Assembly: GCF_030813435.1 (NCBI RefSeq)
Contig: NZ_JAUSUG010000006.1
Span: 178,808 to 242,807, forward strand
DNA length: 64,000 bases
Origin: Evansella vedderi
GTDB lineage: Bacteria; Bacillota; Bacilli; Bacillales; Salisediminibacteriaceae
Direction: 5' to 3'
The position numbers and the translations under genes were made by a program. A model generated the notes under the pieces. It did no database searches. It had not been told where the DNA came from and worked only from the letters and a program-made list of their open reading frames with translations. This document shows positions 52,049 to 61,657 of this stretch, piece after piece. Position 1 is the stretch's first letter; each line of letters opens with the position of its first letter.

Positions 52049-53845
52049 ATGAGCAAAGAACAAAACTTCAATACTTATAATTTAGAAACAGTACTTTTAC
52101 ACGGAGGCCAATCACCAGACCCTACAACAGGATCACGTGCAGTGCCAATCTATCAAACTACTTCTTATGTTTTCCATGATACGGATCACGCAGAGAGCCT
52201 TTTCTCCTTAGATGAGCCAGGTAACATTTATAGCCGAATTGGAAATCCAACGGTAGATGTTTTTGAGAAAAGGATTGCTTTACTTGAAGACGGTGTGGCA
52301 GCAGTTGCTACTTCATCAGGTATGGCGGCTATCTCCTTAGCGATTTTAAACATAGCTGGTGCTGGGGATGAAATCGTTGCAGCAACGAATTTATATGGTG
52401 GAACGTACAACTTATTTTCCATTACTTTACCGAGATACGGAATTAAGGTTCATTTCGTAGATCCAACTGATCCAAATAATTTCAGAGAAGCCATTAATGA
52501 AAATACAAAGGCAGTTTTTGCTGAAACAGTAGGTAACCCAAGCTTACATGTTTTAGACATTGCAGGGGTAGCCGATGTGGCACACGAAGCGGGTATTCCA
52601 TTAATTATCGATAATACTTTCCCATCCCCATACGGATGTAAACCATTAAACCATGGGGCAGATATTGTAGTACATTCCGCAACAAAATGGATCGGTGGTC
52701 ACGGTACTTCTATCGGTGGGGTTGTGATTGACGGAGGAAGGTTCAACTGGCAATCGGAGAAATTCCCAGGATTCAATGAACCAGACCGAAGCTATAACGG
52801 AATCGTCTATGCGAAGGACTTTGGAACACTTGCCTTTGCAACCAAGTTCCGAGTGCAGCTATTACGTGACTTTGGGGCATGCTTAAGTCCATTTAACGCA
52901 TTCCAGCTTATTCAAGGTTTAGAAACATTACATCTAAGAGTTCAGCGACATAATGAAAATGCATTAAAGCTGGCTAAATACTTAGAAGAGCATCCGGCAG
53001 TTGAGTGGGTAAACTATCCGGGGCTAGAATCCCATCCCTCACATGAGCATGCTTCAGAGCTTCTGCAACACGGATATGGTTCGGTCCTAAACTTTGGAAT
53101 TAAAGGTGGCCTTGAAGCGGGACGTAAGTTAATTAATAATGTTTCCCTCTGGTCTCACCTGGCAAACGTAGGGGATGCAAAAAGCCTGATCATTCACCCA
53201 GCATCAACTACTCACCAGCAGTTGTCTGGGGATGAACTTGTTGCAACGGGAGTTACAGAAGATCTAGTTCGACTCTCTGTAGGTATTGAAAACGTGGAAG
53301 ACTTATCGAAGGACCTAGATCAAGCATTATTACAAGCAACTGGTCTTGGAAAAGGAGAAGAAAAAGCAATCGTCATTAATGACGAAGGAGTTATAAAGTG
53401 GGCATTATCCACAGCCACAACAGTGGATGAAACAGACCCATCAAAGCAACGTCAAAAAACGTTAGCGATTGTCGGTCTAAGCAGTAACCCAGCTCGACCA
53501 AGTCACCGTTTAGCGAGAAAAATGCAGCGACTAGGCTATAAGATCATTCCTGTTAACCCAAGGGAAACGGAGGTCTTAGGGGAAAAGGCGTATCCTGACT
53601 TGAATAGTGTTGAGGGACCAATTGATATTGCACAAATCTTCCGTAGCCCAGATGCGGCAGTGGAACTGGCAAAAGAAGCGGCAATTGTTCGCCCGAAAAT
53701 CTTCTGGCTCCAAGAAGGGGTTATTTCCGAAAAAGCAGCAGTAATTGCAAAGGAAGCAGGATTAGAAGTCGTTCACAATCGATGCACGTATAAAGAAGCA
53801 CAACGACTACGCGGCACTATCTCCACCTTTGCATGTGAAATCTAA
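52049..53845 (+). CDS. metY: O-acetylhomoserine sulfhydrylase fused to a CoA-binding domain
   Basis: This 598-residue fusion starts at ATG 52049 behind AGGAGG. Residues about 1-432 are the PLP-dependent MetY enzyme: [23 protein letters not shown], and the PLP lysine in [13 protein letters not shown]. It makes homocysteine and acetate from O-acetylhomoserine and sulfide. Residues about 460-595 form a YccU-type CoA-binding Rossmann domain ([49 protein letters not shown]). Typical MetY has about 430 residues and no such tail. The domain may sense acetyl-CoA or CoA. The gene is controlled by S-box 3 and starts a sulfur-assimilation operon. Confidence 0.93.
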   Translation: MSKEQNFNTYNLETVLLHGGQSPDPTTGSRAVPIYQTTSYVFHDTDHAESLFSLDEPGNIYSRIGNPTVDVFEKRIALLEDGVAAVATSSGMAAISLAILNIAGAGDEIVAATNLYGGTYNLFSITLPRYGIKVHFVDPTDPNNFREAINENTKAVFAETVGNPSLHVLDIAGVADVAHEAGIPLIIDNTFPSPYGCKPLNHGADIVVHSATKWIGGHGTSIGGVVIDGGRFNWQSEKFPGFNEPDRSYNGIVYAKDFGTLAFATKFRVQLLRDFGACLSPFNAFQLIQGLETLHLRVQRHNENALKLAKYLEEHPAVEWVNYPGLESHPSHEHASELLQHGYGSVLNFGIKGGLEAGRKLINNVSLWSHLANVGDAKSLIIHPASTTHQQLSGDELVATGVTEDLVRLSVGIENVEDLSKDLDQALLQATGLGKGEEKAIVINDEGVIKWALSTATTVDETDPSKQRQKTLAIVGLSSNPARPSHRLARKMQRLGYKIIPVNPRETEVLGEKAYPDLNSVEGPIDIAQIFRSPDAAVELAKEAAIVRPKIFWLQEGVISEKAAVIAKEAGLEVVHNRCTYKEAQRLRGTISTFACEI

Positions 53846-53898
53846 TAAACTTTGAAACTAAAATATCCAAACATCTAGATCTAAAAGGAGAGAAAGAC

Positions 53899-54900
53899 AT
53901 GTCATTCATTAAAACGATAACTTTATTTATAGCAGTTTCCTTAAGCATTACCCTCCTTGCCGCCTGTGGTTCCTCTAGCTCAGGAGCCAGCGGAGAAGGT
54001 AGTTTACCAGAAAAAATTACAATAGACTACGCCTTTTATTCTCCAACAAGCCTTGTTTTAAAGGAGTTTGGTTGGTTAGAAGAGGCCTTTGAAGAAGAAG
54101 GAGTAGAAATCGAGTACGTATTAAGTCAAGGTAGTAACCGTGCGTTAGAGTTTTTAAACAGCAACAGTGTTGATTTCGGATCCACTGCAGGTGCGGCCGC
54201 TTTAATTGCCAAAGGGAATGGCTCACCTATTAAAAACGTTTATATCTTCTCTCAACCAGAATGGACGGCACTTGTAACAGGAGCTGACTCTTCCATTCAA
54301 TCGGTAGAGGACCTAGAAGGAAAAAGGGTAGCAGCAACGTTAGGAACGGATCCTTATATTTTCTTAGTTCGAGCATTAGCTGAACATGGTCTAAGCGTAA
54401 ATGATGTAGAAGTGGTAAATCTCCAGCATAGTGATGGGGGAAATGCATTGTCCAACGGCCAGGTGGATGCTTGGGCAGGGTTAGATCCACACATGGCTCG
54501 TCTAGAATTAGAAACTGGAGCTGAGCTCTTTTACCGAAACCCAGGCTTTAACACATACGGATTCTTAAATGTTCGTGAAGCCTTTGCTGAGTCTTATCCA
54601 GATGCAGTAGACCGAGTAATTGAAGCTTATGAAAAAGCACGTAAATGGGTATTAGAAAATCCAGGAGAAACGGCAGAAATAATGGCTCGTGAGGCAGGAA
54701 TTGATATTAGCGTGGCAGAGTTACAGTTAGAGCGAAATAACTTCTCCACTCCAGTACCAGGTCAAGAGCATATTGACAGCATTATAGAAGCAGGTACTGT
54801 ACTACAAGAGGCCGGAGTTATAAACAGCAGTGTTGATCTAGAGGATGTCGTGCAACAATTAATTGACCCATCGTTTGCGGAGCGGGTTATTAATCAATAA
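53899..54900 (+). CDS. ssuA: Sulfonate/taurine-type ABC transporter binding lipoprotein
   Basis: This 333-residue SsuA/TauA-like protein has a lipoprotein signal ending LLAACGSSS. The binding domain shows ITIDYAFYSPTSLVLKE, NSVDFGSTAGAAALIAKGNG and VAATLGTDPYIFLVRAL, as in the sulfonate and nitrate binding family. The S-box operon context with metX and metY makes a sulfur compound the likely ligand, though methionine precursors or other organosulfur substrates are possible. The order is binding protein, permease, ATPase. Confidence 0.88.
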   Translation: MSFIKTITLFIAVSLSITLLAACGSSSSGASGEGSLPEKITIDYAFYSPTSLVLKEFGWLEEAFEEEGVEIEYVLSQGSNRALEFLNSNSVDFGSTAGAAALIAKGNGSPIKNVYIFSQPEWTALVTGADSSIQSVEDLEGKRVAATLGTDPYIFLVRALAEHGLSVNDVEVVNLQHSDGGNALSNGQVDAWAGLDPHMARLELETGAELFYRNPGFNTYGFLNVREAFAESYPDAVDRVIEAYEKARKWVLENPGETAEIMAREAGIDISVAELQLERNNFSTPVPGQEHIDSIIEAGTVLQEAGVINSSVDLEDVVQQLIDPSFAERVINQ

Positions 54901-54916
54901 AGGAGGATAAAAACAA

Positions 54917-55780
54917 ATGGCAATTTCCCAAGGGCAGCAAGATACAGAAAAAACAACTTGGTTTCAGAAATTTACTAGCATAGACAAAAAAGCAGTTGGA
55001 GCGAAATCCCCTTGGGGAAACATTGGCCTTTCTCTCCTACTTCCAGTATTACTCATTATTGTTTGGGAGCTTGCTTCGAGGTTCAACTACGTTGCACCTC
55101 ACCAGCTCCCAGCTCCAACCATTATTGTCCAAACTATCTGGGCTATGGCCTTAGACGGATCCCTATGGACTCATACTAGTATTACCTTGTATCGAGTATT
55201 TTTGGGATTTTTATGGGGGACCCTTGCAGCGGTTGTACTAGGATCTATTGTCGGAATGTTCAGTAAGGCAGAAACGATGTTTGATCCGATGATTCAAGCC
55301 TTCCGTGCCATTCCTTCCTTAGCTTGGGTACCACTATTCATTCTTTGGCTAGGAATTGGAGAAGGATCAAAAATTACGTTAATTGCAGTAGGAGTATTTT
55401 TCCCTGTGTACTTAAACATTACCGGGGGAATTCAATCGGTGGATCGGAAGCTCATTGAAGTGGGGAAAGCCTATGGTTTATCCACTTATCAGTTGGTAAA
55501 GAGAATTATTTTACCTGCCTCGTTGCCATCATTTTTCATAGGACTAAGGAGCGGTCTTGGTTTAGGATGGATGTTCGTTGTGGCTGCTGAACTGATGGGA
55601 GCGAGTCAAGGACTTGGATTTTTGCTAGTGTTTGGGCAAAACATGTCCCAACCAGCGGTAATAATATCTAGCATTATCTTATTTGCTATTTTAGGAAAAA
55701 TCACAGATACGATATTGAAGAAGTTTCAAGAAAAAGCATTACACTGGCAGGACACAATGGAAAAATCTCAAGGTAAATAA
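54917..55780 (+). CDS. ssuC: Sulfonate-type ABC transporter permease
   Basis: This 287-residue membrane protein has six predicted spans and the ABC-contact loop KLIEVGKAYGLSTYQLVKRI followed by LPASLPSFFIGLRSGLGLGW, typical of SsuC/TauC permeases. The start follows AAAGGAGGA, 14 bp after the binding protein stop. It should form a homodimer with two SsuB subunits. Confidence 0.9.
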   Translation: MAISQGQQDTEKTTWFQKFTSIDKKAVGAKSPWGNIGLSLLLPVLLIIVWELASRFNYVAPHQLPAPTIIVQTIWAMALDGSLWTHTSITLYRVFLGFLWGTLAAVVLGSIVGMFSKAETMFDPMIQAFRAIPSLAWVPLFILWLGIGEGSKITLIAVGVFFPVYLNITGGIQSVDRKLIEVGKAYGLSTYQLVKRIILPASLPSFFIGLRSGLGLGWMFVVAAELMGASQGLGFLLVFGQNMSQPAVIISSIILFAILGKITDTILKKFQEKALHWQDTMEKSQGK

Positions 55781-55800
55781 TACGGAGGAGGCATTTAGAG

Positions 55801-56547
55801 ATGAGTTTATCAGTGGAAAAGGTGAGCCGTAGTTTTTCAGGGGACGTAGCAGTGAAAGACGTTACCTTCCATGCAGAAAAGGGAGAAGTCATTGGCCTCC
55901 TTGGAACAAGCGGCTGCGGTAAAAGCACCGTTTTACGTGCCATTTCTGGTTTAGATACAGGTTATGAAGGAACAATTAAGGTAAATGGAGAACAAAGTCG
56001 GTCTGTAAATAAAGACTTAGGAATTATCTTTCAAGAGGCACGACTCATGCCATGGCTTACCGTTCTGGAAAATGTGTATTTTGGATTAGAAGGGGACAAA
56101 AAGGAGAAACGGGAAAAGGCTATCCAGCTATTAAAGCAGGTAGGCTTAGAAGGCTTTGAGCATTATTATCCGAAGCAGCTTTCTGGTGGAATGGCGCAAC
56201 GTACAGCCATTGCCAGAGCCCTTGTTACAGAACCAACAACTCTTTTACTAGATGAACCATTTAGTGCATTAGATGCCTTTACGAAGCTGCAGCTTCAGGA
56301 TATGCTCCTCGATTTATGGAACAGCTATCGTCCTACGATGGTGATCGTTACTCACGACATTGATGAAGCTCTTTATTTATGTGACCGAATCGTTATTTTA
56401 AAAGGGCAGCCAGGTGAAGTTTACGATAATATTAAAATTCGAAAACCGAAACCAAGAAGCAAGTCAGATATAGAACTAGTAAAAATGAAGGAAAGAATTC
56501 TTAAAGCATTAGAGCTTGGGAAGGAACCTTTAGTTAGGGAGGCATAA
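55801..56547 (+). CDS. ssuB: Sulfonate-type ABC transporter ATPase
   Basis: This 248-residue ABC protein has Walker A in GTSGCGKST (residues about 36-44), the Q loop in IIFQEARLMPWLTV, the signature LSGGMAQRTAIARAL and Walker B TTLLLDEPFSALDA, with H loop VTHDIDEAL. The ribosome binding site is GGAGGAGG. It energises SsuAC import. Four bp separate it from the next gene. Confidence 0.93.
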   Translation: MSLSVEKVSRSFSGDVAVKDVTFHAEKGEVIGLLGTSGCGKSTVLRAISGLDTGYEGTIKVNGEQSRSVNKDLGIIFQEARLMPWLTVLENVYFGLEGDKKEKREKAIQLLKQVGLEGFEHYYPKQLSGGMAQRTAIARALVTEPTTLLLDEPFSALDAFTKLQLQDMLLDLWNSYRPTMVIVTHDIDEALYLCDRIVILKGQPGEVYDNIKIRKPKPRSKSDIELVKMKERILKALELGKEPLVREA

Positions 56548-56551
56548 ACAG

Positions 56552-58270
56552 ATGACTACAGACGTGAATAAAGAAAACAAACAACACAACCTTCCTCCTC
56601 AAGCAACAAGGAAGCACCATTTAGAAGATTATCAAGCAACGGTTAATTCTTTTAATTGGGATGATGCCGTAAGTGCCTTATCGAAAGCCCCAACAGGGAA
56701 ATGGAATGCTGCTTACGAAGTAATTGACCGACATGTAGAGGAAGGCTATGGTGAAAAAACAGCCCTTTTATTTACAAATGGGGTTAGGGATGAGAAATTT
56801 AGTTTTGCTGAAGTGAAAAACATTACGGATAAATATGCTCATGTTTTGAAGAAAAATGGTGTAAAGGCAGGGGATAGAGTCTTTATTTTCCTACCTAAAT
56901 CACCGGATTGCTATTTTACCATTTTAGCTGCGATTAAGGTGGGAGCTATTGCTGGCCCGCTTTTCGAAGCCTTTATGGAAGAGGCAATCAAGGAACGGAT
57001 GACCGACTGTGAAGCACAATATTTAATTACTGATAAGGAATTAGGTAAGCGAGTTCCTTTAAAGGAAATTCCTTCTGTTGTGAAAACATGGAACATTGAT
57101 GAACTAAAGGATGAAGCAAAGTGGATAGAGGATGACGAGGAATCGCCAATAGAGTGGCTCCATAAGGAAGCGGGTATGCTCATCCATTATACTTCTGGGT
57201 CCACGGGAAAACCAAAGGGGGTACTTCATGCCCACCGTACCGTATCTCATCATTATATTACTGGTAAATGGGTATTAGATATTCATGATGAAGATGTTTA
57301 TTGGTGTACGTCTCATCCAGGCTGGGTAACTGGAAGTGTTTACGGTGTTTTTGCTCCGTGGTTGAACCGTGCAACGGTCGTTATTCACGGAGGGCGGTTT
57401 GATGCTCAGGAATGGTACAGCCTTATTGAAAGGTTTGGAGTGACCATTTGGTACAGTGCACCAACAGCTTTTCGTATGCTCATGAGCCAAGGAAAGGTTT
57501 ATGAAAATTACGATCTATCCTCCTTACGTCATATGTTAAGTGTGGGAGAACCATTAAATCCTGAGGTAATTTATTGGGCCTATGAAGCTTTCGGCGTTAG
57601 AATTCATGATACGTGGTGGATGACGGAAACAGGCGGACATCTAATTGTTAATCTCCCTTCACAGGTAATTAAGCCTGGTTCAATGGGACGGCCATTCCCA
57701 GGTGTGGAGGTAGGAATTCTAGATGAAAATAATCAGCCGCTGCCGCGAGGGTCTGTTGGGCAATTAGCGGTAAAAGCACCGTGGCCGGGACTTATGAAGG
57801 AGATTTGGAAAAACGAAGAAAAATATAAATCCTATTTTACAGATAACGGTTGGTATATTTCTGGAGATACCGCTTACCAAGACGAGGATGGCTATATTTT
57901 CTTTAATGGGCGTAATGATGATTTGATTAAAACCTCAGGGGAGCAGGTGGGACCGTTTGAGGTGGAAAGCAAGCTCATTGAACATCCAGCAGTAGCAGAA
58001 GCAGGCGTTATTGGAAAACCTGATCCTATTAGAGGGGAAATTATAAAAGCCTTTGTAACCCTTCGAGAGGGCTACGAAGAATCTCAAGGATTAAATGAAG
58101 AAATCCGTCTTTTCGTTAAGGCAAAATTAGCTGCCCATGCTGCACCTAGGGAAATTGAAGTATTAGATGAATTACCTAAAACAAAAATAAGCGGGAAAAT
58201 TCTTCGTCGACTTCTTAAAGAAAAAGAGGTTAATAAAATGAGAGAATTAAAAGGGGAGTCTGTCGTATGA
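56552..58270 (+). CDS. Acetyl-CoA synthetase (AcsA type) in the methionine operon
   Basis: This 572-residue AMP-forming ligase has the same length as B. subtilis AcsA and very similar sequence. Motifs: LIHYTSGSTGKPKGVLHAH (ATP loop, about 210-228), HDTWWMTETGGH (acyl/adenylate site with the Trp pair of acetate enzymes), WYISGDTAYQDEDGY, and the catalytic Lys in KTKISGKILRRL (about 548). It makes acetyl-CoA from acetate, ATP and CoA. In this operon acetyl-CoA is the MetX co-substrate and acetate the MetY by-product, so a recycling role fits. The stop overlaps the next start by 4 bp. Propionate is an alternative substrate. Confidence 0.9.
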   Translation: MTTDVNKENKQHNLPPQATRKHHLEDYQATVNSFNWDDAVSALSKAPTGKWNAAYEVIDRHVEEGYGEKTALLFTNGVRDEKFSFAEVKNITDKYAHVLKKNGVKAGDRVFIFLPKSPDCYFTILAAIKVGAIAGPLFEAFMEEAIKERMTDCEAQYLITDKELGKRVPLKEIPSVVKTWNIDELKDEAKWIEDDEESPIEWLHKEAGMLIHYTSGSTGKPKGVLHAHRTVSHHYITGKWVLDIHDEDVYWCTSHPGWVTGSVYGVFAPWLNRATVVIHGGRFDAQEWYSLIERFGVTIWYSAPTAFRMLMSQGKVYENYDLSSLRHMLSVGEPLNPEVIYWAYEAFGVRIHDTWWMTETGGHLIVNLPSQVIKPGSMGRPFPGVEVGILDENNQPLPRGSVGQLAVKAPWPGLMKEIWKNEEKYKSYFTDNGWYISGDTAYQDEDGYIFFNGRNDDLIKTSGEQVGPFEVESKLIEHPAVAEAGVIGKPDPIRGEIIKAFVTLREGYEESQGLNEEIRLFVKAKLAAHAAPREIEVLDELPKTKISGKILRRLLKEKEVNKMRELKGESVV

Positions 58271-59562
58271 ATCAGCCGACTTTTCAAGTAGCGATAATCG
58301 GGTTTGGCACCGTTGGTGAAGGTGTTTACCGAACGCTGGAAAGGAAAGCAAAGAAAATAGAAGCATTACTAGGACGCTCCTTACATATTCCCTTTGTTCT
58401 CGTTAAAAGCGTGGAGAAGGATCGAGATGTTCTTCCAGTGACAAAGGTGACAAATCGATTGGAAGATTTGTTGGAATATGATCGGCTTGATGTTGTTGTG
58501 GAGGCTTCCCCGGATGCAGAAACGGCTTATCCCTTTGTGACTGAGCTGTTAAGACGGGGGGTCTCCGTCATTTCTGCAAACAAAGAACTTATGGCAAAAT
58601 ACGGGGAAGAGCTTCATCAGCTAGCCACCGATCACCGATGTCACCTTTTATATGAGGCAGCGGTGGCCGGTGGTATTCCACTGTTAAATACGATTCGTCA
58701 CACATTAAAAACAAACACAGTAGATCGATTAGAAGGGATATTAAATGGAACCTCTAACTTCATGCTTACTAAAATGAGGGAAGAGGGAGCTTCTTTTCCT
58801 CAAGCCTTAAGGGAAGCCCAGGAAAAGGGCTATGCAGAGGCTGTTCCAGATAAGGACGTGGATGGTTGGGATGCCTATTTTAAAACAACTATTCTAAGCC
58901 ATTGGATTTACGGTAAGGCCCCTGTGTGGAAGGGAGAGCCTAAGGGCATTCGTCATGTTACAGTTGAAGATATTTCGTTAGCTAATCAATTGAATGGACG
59001 AATCAAACACGTTGCGTCGTTAGTGAAGGTTGGAGACAATGTGGAAGCTTCCGTTGAGCCATGCCTTGTTTTAAATGATCATCTTTTATATGGAGTCGAA
59101 GGAGTAAATAATGGCATTCATATAGAAGGAAGTATTGTGGGCTCTGTCATGCTTCAAGGGCCAGGGGCAGGTAAATATCCAACGGCTAGTGCCATTGTGG
59201 AAGATTTAGTCAACTTGTTGCTCCGTAAGGACGAGAAGGTGGAAGAGCAAGGGATTGAATTTGTGGAACATGGGTTTTCGGAAAAAGTCTTGGATGATTC
59301 CTCCTATACGGGGCTATGGTTTGTTACTGGTAACGAAGCTTTGTTGAGTCAATGGTTAACTTCTGTTGGTGCTCAAAAACTAACCGTTTCTAGTCTTCGT
59401 CCCGAGCAAAAGACTGGTGCTATTGTTTATTTGAATTTTGACCAGCAGCAAGCTTTAGAAGCCTTTGGTGAGGATATTCAATTATATCCCGTTTTAACAA
59501 ATATAGGTGCAGGGGATATAGTAGGAGAAAAGAAAGAGGAGAAGAAAACCGTTTCCTTTTAG
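58267..59562 (+). CDS. hom: Homoserine dehydrogenase
   Basis: This 431-residue NAD(P)H enzyme reduces aspartate semialdehyde to homoserine. The Rossmann loop is VAIIGFGTVGEGVYRTL (residues about 8-24). The catalytic domain has YEAAVAGGIPLLNTIR, ILNGTSNFMLTKM and PDKDVDGWDAYFK with the catalytic Asp and Lys. A C-terminal ACT-like region (about 350-415) suggests feedback control. Being in the S-box operon, it supplies MetX with homoserine, and may be an extra copy besides one in a thr operon. The start overlaps the synthetase stop (ATGA). Confidence 0.92.
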   Translation: MNQPTFQVAIIGFGTVGEGVYRTLERKAKKIEALLGRSLHIPFVLVKSVEKDRDVLPVTKVTNRLEDLLEYDRLDVVVEASPDAETAYPFVTELLRRGVSVISANKELMAKYGEELHQLATDHRCHLLYEAAVAGGIPLLNTIRHTLKTNTVDRLEGILNGTSNFMLTKMREEGASFPQALREAQEKGYAEAVPDKDVDGWDAYFKTTILSHWIYGKAPVWKGEPKGIRHVTVEDISLANQLNGRIKHVASLVKVGDNVEASVEPCLVLNDHLLYGVEGVNNGIHIEGSIVGSVMLQGPGAGKYPTASAIVEDLVNLLLRKDEKVEEQGIEFVEHGFSEKVLDDSSYTGLWFVTGNEALLSQWLTSVGAQKLTVSSLRPEQKTGAIVYLNFDQQQALEAFGEDIQLYPVLTNIGAGDIVGEKKEEKKTVSF

Positions 59563-59576
59563 AGTACAAGTAGAAT

Positions 59577-59612
59577 AACCGCCTAAGAGCAATTTTAAGG
59601 CGGTTTTCTTTG
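59577..59612 (+). terminator. Terminator of the methionine operon
   Basis: AACCGCCT pairs with AAGGCGGTT, then TTCTTTGTTC. Confidence 0.8.
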
Positions 59613-59705
59613 TTCAAAAGAAAGAAAATTTGAAAGCTATCTAGCTTCAGGTGCCATCGGTTAGAGGTCAAATTTACCTACGGATACTCATCACAAATAA
59701 AGAGT

Positions 59706-59833
59706 ATTGACACTTCGTTGGTCGAACGGAGTTGAAGTGTCAAAGTAGAAGGATAATTTAGATTTTCCAGTCCCGTTCGTTGCTACAGATCAAACAAAAT
59801 ATTATCCCAATTATCCTTGGGATTAAGTGATCT
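59706..59833. repeat. Nested palindromes in the hom-secY gap
   Basis: TTGACACTTC pairs with GAAGTGTCAA; AAGGATAATT recurs inverted as AATTATCCTT; ATCCCAATTATCCTTGGGAT is itself palindromic; AGATCA and TGATCT close the last part. No gene is seen in 59613-60209. Origin is unknown, and a decayed mobile repeat is likely. Confidence 0.5.
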
Positions 59834-60209
59834 TATTTTTTGTTAATTTATGGACATAAAATGGGCAGGAAAGACGAAAATGGTATTGGAAGAAAATTCA
59901 GAATATACAATACCTAGTTTGAACAGGGGGGTGGAAATAGGGAAATCAATTTTCCTGAAATAGGAGTGGACCAAATAGGTAATTAAATTTATTAAATCTA
60001 GTAAATCCACCAATGATCATATTACAAAGGTCCTATATAATAGAATACAATGAAAGCTTTTATGTTAAAAAAGAGTAGAAATTCCATCCAATTTACACTA
60101 TTTTAAAAAATTATCAAAATCTTGTGTTGTTTTATGATATTATTCTATTAATGGACCAATTATAGAGGTAGTAAAGGTCGACATAATTAATAAGGTAGAG
60201 GTGCTGCAC

Positions 60210-61511
60210 ATGTTTCGAACACTCCGTAACATTATTCGCGTGGGAGATCTACGCAACAAGATTCTTTTCACATTACTAATGCTGGTTGTCTTCCGAATCG
60301 GAGCACATATTCCAGCGCCTGGGGTTAATGCAGAAGTTCTAAATTTTGAAGGTCTTGCTGCCTTTGGATTTCTAGACACATTTGGTGGAGGAGCATTAGA
60401 AAGGTTTTCTGTTTTTGCAACCGGTATCATGCCGTATATTACTGCATCGATCATTGTTCAGCTACTGAGAATGGACGTTGTTCCGAAATTTGCTGAATGG
60501 GCAAAAGAAGGAGAAAGTGGCCGTAAGAAGTTGGCACAAGTAACTCGTTATGGAACGATTGGTATTGCATTTTTCCAAGCTTTGGCTTTATCTATTGGTT
60601 TTAATAACATTATGCCAGGATTAATTCCTAACCCTACTTGGACAACATATTTATTAATTGCCATTGTATTAACAGCGGGTACTGCATTCCTCATGTGGCT
60701 TGGGGAACAAATTACTGCAAAAGGTATTGGAAACGGAATTTCCATTATCATTATGGGTGGTATTGCAGCTGGTATTCCAACAGGAGTCAATCAATTATAT
60801 TCCACTTATATATTAGAAGCTGGAGACCAATTATTCTTAAATATTGTAACTATTTTACTGATTTTCCTTGCTATACTTGCTATTATTGTTGGTATTATTT
60901 TTGTACACCAAGCTGTTCGTAAAATTCCAGTACAATATGCAAAGAAACTAGCTGTAGGTGGACGTAAAACAGGTGGACAATCAACACACCTTCCACTAAA
61001 AGTAAATGCAGCTGGGGTAATTCCAGTAATCTTTGCAATGGCATTATTCTTTATGCCACAAACGGTAGCAGGAATATTTGGTGCAGAGAACTCTTTTGCC
61101 GCTTGGGTAATGCGTGTTTTTGATCTATCTAATCCAACTGGTATGGTCTTCTACGCTGCATTAATTATTGCTTTCTCGTATTTCTATACGTTCGTTCAAA
61201 TTAACCCTGAACAAATGGCAGAGAATTTACGTAAGCAAAACGGCTTTATACCAGGAATTCGTCCTGGTCAAGCAACACAAACGTATATTGTTCGTACATT
61301 GTACCGTTTAACATTTGTAGGATCTTTATTCCTTGCATCCGTTGCGATACTTCCCTTAATTGCAACTGCTGCAGCTGGACTTCCACCTGCAGTGCAGATT
61401 GGTGGTACAGGATTACTAATTGTAATTGGTGTATCCTTAGATACAATGAAACAAGTGGAGAGCCACTTAATCGACCGCAGATATAGCGGGTTCTTAAAAA
61501 GATCTTCGTAA
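60210..61511 (+). CDS. secY: SecY, protein translocase channel, outside the ribosomal operon
   Basis: This 433-residue protein has ten predicted spans. The start is ATG 60210 behind GAGGTG, matching canonical MFRTL-type N termini. Family motifs include FRIGAHIPAPGV, GGGALERFSVFATGIMPYITASI (plug and lateral gate), MWLGEQITAKGIGNGISI, QSTHLPLKVNAAGVIPVIFA and the C-terminal IGVSLDTMKQVESHL. It is canonical-like, not the reduced accessory SecY2 type. In Bacilli secY normally lies with ribosomal protein genes, which are absent here, so this is probably a second copy; this cannot be proved from the window. Confidence 0.93.
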   Translation: MFRTLRNIIRVGDLRNKILFTLLMLVVFRIGAHIPAPGVNAEVLNFEGLAAFGFLDTFGGGALERFSVFATGIMPYITASIIVQLLRMDVVPKFAEWAKEGESGRKKLAQVTRYGTIGIAFFQALALSIGFNNIMPGLIPNPTWTTYLLIAIVLTAGTAFLMWLGEQITAKGIGNGISIIIMGGIAAGIPTGVNQLYSTYILEAGDQLFLNIVTILLIFLAILAIIVGIIFVHQAVRKIPVQYAKKLAVGGRKTGGQSTHLPLKVNAAGVIPVIFAMALFFMPQTVAGIFGAENSFAAWVMRVFDLSNPTGMVFYAALIIAFSYFYTFVQINPEQMAENLRKQNGFIPGIRPGQATQTYIVRTLYRLTFVGSLFLASVAILPLIATAAAGLPPAVQIGGTGLLIVIGVSLDTMKQVESHLIDRRYSGFLKRSS

Positions 61512-61536
61512 ATATAATTAAATGACGACTTTAAAG

Positions 61537-61634
61537 AGATCAGACTTCTCAGAGTAAGGTATTATTTGACGGAAAACCTTTTAGGTAAAGGCCCAAAAAT
61601 AAACTTTGCAGGAGAATCTGATCTTTTTTTCTTA
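61537..61634 (+). terminator. Large hairpin terminator of secY
   Basis: AGATCAGA near 61538 pairs with TCTGATCT near 61615, closing a 90-nt arm with inner pairs (CCTTTTAGGTAAAGG). A run of seven T follows. The size is unusual for a plain terminator. Confidence 0.6.
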
Positions 61635-61657
61635 CTTAAGGGAAGGGAGGTTTACAT

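Noticed and set aside
60210..61511. Accessory SecY2 of the glycoprotein export type
   Set aside because: The sequence is close to canonical SecY throughout, and no SecA2, Asp or glycosyltransferase genes are nearby.
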